A DNA stretch of 64,000 bases from Stanieria cyanosphaera PCC 7437 (GTDB lineage: Bacteria > Cyanobacteriota > Cyanobacteriia > Cyanobacteriales > Xenococcaceae), in assembly GCF_000317575.1 (NCBI RefSeq), contig NC_019748.1, positions 1,566,001 to 1,630,000 of the forward strand, read 5' to 3'. Shown one piece after another: positions 62,530 through 64,000 of the stretch. Below the pieces are notes generated by a model that was given only the letters and a program-made list of their open reading frames with translations, was not told the DNA's origin and did no database searches. A program made the position numbers and the translations under genes. Within the stretch, counting starts at the first letter, position 1. Each line of letters opens with the position of its first letter.

Positions 62530-63828
62530 ATGTTAGGTATAGACCAAAACCGACAGCAGACTAAGGTAGAAGAAACTGCTAATAGATTACTGCTTTTTGA
62601 ATTAAATCCAGGCGGACATCATCCTGGTTATCTACAGCATTTAATTAAATATTGGTGCGCTCAACAATTTCCTGGACATTTGGATGTATTGATTTCGCGC
62701 GAATTTGCTGACAAACATCCTCAGATTGTCTCCTTGGGAAATAATCACTCCAGAGTGACCTTTGTTCAGATTACCCCTGAAGAACAAAACCAACTATTTA
62801 ATAGTGAGCAATTAGAGCATTCGTTTTCTGGTCGAATCAAACGAGCTTTTCAAGAGTATCAAATACTGTCGCGTTACACTAAAGTTTTAGGGACAACTCA
62901 CTGTTTTTTGATGTACCTTGATACCATACTGTTACGTTTAGCCATCAGCAGTAAATTACCCTGTCGTTTCTCTTGTATTTATTTTCGACCGATCTTTCAC
63001 TATGCCAATTTTCCCAGCTACAGCAGTGAAGACAGGGAATGGTTATGGCGTTGGCGAGACCGAGTTTGTTTACCAAGACTGTTAAACTCTTCCTATCTTG
63101 ATACTCTCTTTTGTCTCGATTCGGTGGTAATAGAAGAACTGAATCGAATGAGTAAATCACCTAAAGCCATTCATTTACCAGATCCAGTCCAAATTTATAA
63201 CCATCCAGCAAGTGAAATCGAACAACTCAAAAACAGTTTAGCAATAGAACCTGGTCGAAAAGTATTTCTGTTGTTTGGTGCTTTATCAGAGCGAAAAGGA
63301 CTGTTTAAATTATTAGAAGCGATTACAACTCTCACACCTGAACTAAGTCAGCAACTTTGTTTATTGTTAGTTGGCCCGATTACGCCAAGAGATCAAGCAT
63401 CATTAGAAGCTCATCTAACTAAACTACCCAATTTTGTGCAAATCATTCGTATAGATCGATTTATTCCTGATGAAGAGATTCAACCCTATTTCCAAATTTC
63501 TGATGTAATTTTAGCTCCCTATCAGCGTCACATTGGCATGAGTGCGATTTTAGTTCGAGCAGCAACTGCACAAAAACCAGTGTTAGCTTCTCATTTTGGC
63601 TTAATGGGGGAGATAACTAGGCGTTATCAATTAGGATTAGCGGTAGACTCTACTATTCCTGCTCAAATTGCTGAAGGATTATGCCGTTTTTTACAAACAA
63701 GTCCAGAAGCTTTATGCAACCGTAGCCAAATGAATCAATTTGCTCAAATTAATCAAGCCGAACTATTTGCTGAAAAAATCTTTAATTGCTTGACAAAATC
63801 GAAGTCGACTAGAGGCGGAGTTCGCTGA
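62530..63828 (+). CDS. GT4-like glycosyltransferase
   Basis: 432 residues. LLLFELNPGGHHPGYLQHLI at the start and a GT-B donor domain with LFGALSERKGLFKLLEAI and SDVILAPYQRHIGMSAILVR; the E-x7-E motif is not clear (SAILVRAATAQKPVLASHFG takes its place). So it belongs to the GT4 clan in a divergent form. Follows the epimerase by 16 bp; part of the same unit. Confidence 0.8.
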   Translation: MLGIDQNRQQTKVEETANRLLLFELNPGGHHPGYLQHLIKYWCAQQFPGHLDVLISREFADKHPQIVSLGNNHSRVTFVQITPEEQNQLFNSEQLEHSFSGRIKRAFQEYQILSRYTKVLGTTHCFLMYLDTILLRLAISSKLPCRFSCIYFRPIFHYANFPSYSSEDREWLWRWRDRVCLPRLLNSSYLDTLFCLDSVVIEELNRMSKSPKAIHLPDPVQIYNHPASEIEQLKNSLAIEPGRKVFLLFGALSERKGLFKLLEAITTLTPELSQQLCLLLVGPITPRDQASLEAHLTKLPNFVQIIRIDRFIPDEEIQPYFQISDVILAPYQRHIGMSAILVRAATAQKPVLASHFGLMGEITRRYQLGLAVDSTIPAQIAEGLCRFLQTSPEALCNRSQMNQFAQINQAELFAEKIFNCLTKSKSTRGGVR

Positions 63829-63870
63829 TTAAATGTTTTGACGAAAAAAAGCATCGATTACTAATAACTA

Positions 63871-64000
63871 ATGAATGTTCTTTTTTTAACAACTAATCTT
63901 CCTAGTCAAAAACTACATGGTAGTGAGGTTGCTTCACAAACTATTATTGATGCTCTCAATCAAACTGGCTGTCATGTCACAGTAGTAGGATACACTCGCA
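63871..64000 (+). CDS. Glycosyltransferase, GT4-like, N-terminal fragment (cut by window end)
   Basis: The frame opens at an ATG at 63871 and runs to the window edge with 43 codons. MNVLFLTTNLPSQKLHGSEV and IIDALNQTGCHVTVVGYTR are the N-terminal nucleotide-fold text of GT-B glycosyltransferases. It follows the previous gene by 42 bp. Nothing more can be said from this fragment. Confidence 0.7.
   Translation, partial: MNVLFLTTNLPSQKLHGSEVASQTIIDALNQTGCHVTVVGYTR

Overview
The window is cyanobacterial chromosome. It is AT-rich, the HIP1 octamer GCGATCGC is scattered throughout, and it carries lineage markers: the carboxysome shell gene ccmO, the Rubisco assembly factor raf1, the NblS partner sipA, the sufR/sufB regulatory pair, glcE-glcF, and DUF2808, DUF928 and DUF4332 proteins. 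Codon use and repeat families fit a coccoid, low-GC lineage (a Stanieria/Pleurocapsales-like relative is my guess, unproven). No CRISPR array, rRNA, prophage or restriction system was seen. Gene starts were moved downstream where a Shine-Dalgarno or family alignment favoured it.

Layout. 1-5 kb: 5'-end of a metallophosphoesterase, an RTX-type secreted protein, a small NTF2-like protein, sdhB and sipA. 5-14 kb: a minus-strand glycan/lipid block with two tandem unnamed GT-C-like membrane proteins, a YbhN/AglD-type flippase-like protein, a sulfotransferase, a methyltransferase and two GT2 glycosyltransferases, one a polyprenyl-phosphate-sugar synthase type. 14-19 kb: nuclease, DUF2808, GT4, ABC ATPase, SH3 protein. 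19-28 kb: hsp20 with a candidate RNA thermometer, glcE-glcF, a second RTX protein with an internal 216-bp duplication, pheS, DUF4332, pepP. 28-33 kb: sufR and sufB diverge over two SufR boxes, but sufCDS do not follow sufB; then a Ser/Thr kinase and a membrane-anchored PstS-like protein. 33-39 kb: an fdx-SNase-IMPase operon, tRNA-Ser(GGA), an IS200/IS605 element with an intact tnpB and a frameshifted tnpA, and a hydrolase whose stop codon lies in the IS tip. This segment is bracketed by an inverted pair of structured repeats. 39-45 kb: phosphodiester glycosidase, ccmO diverging from raf1, another PstS-like protein, a CNNM/CorC-type transporter, pgeF. 45-53 kb: histidine kinase, FTR1 iron permease, CHASE2-GGDEF-EAL protein diverging from DUF928. 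53-64 kb: a plus-strand Wzx/Wzy-type exopolysaccharide locus that runs off the right edge.

How it works together. Two separate polysaccharide/glycolipid loci and two c-di-GMP/two-component regulators suggest a cell that invests in its surface. The left locus could make polyprenyl-P-sugar with the DPM1-like GT2, move it with the flippase-like protein, use it with the GT-C-like proteins, and decorate the product with sulfate and methyl groups. The right locus has the initiating phosphotransferase, chain-length kinase, flippase, polymerase and glycosyltransferases of a complete Wzy pathway. Intergenic space is shaped by dispersed palindromic repeats and MITE-like elements with shared terminal inverted repeats.
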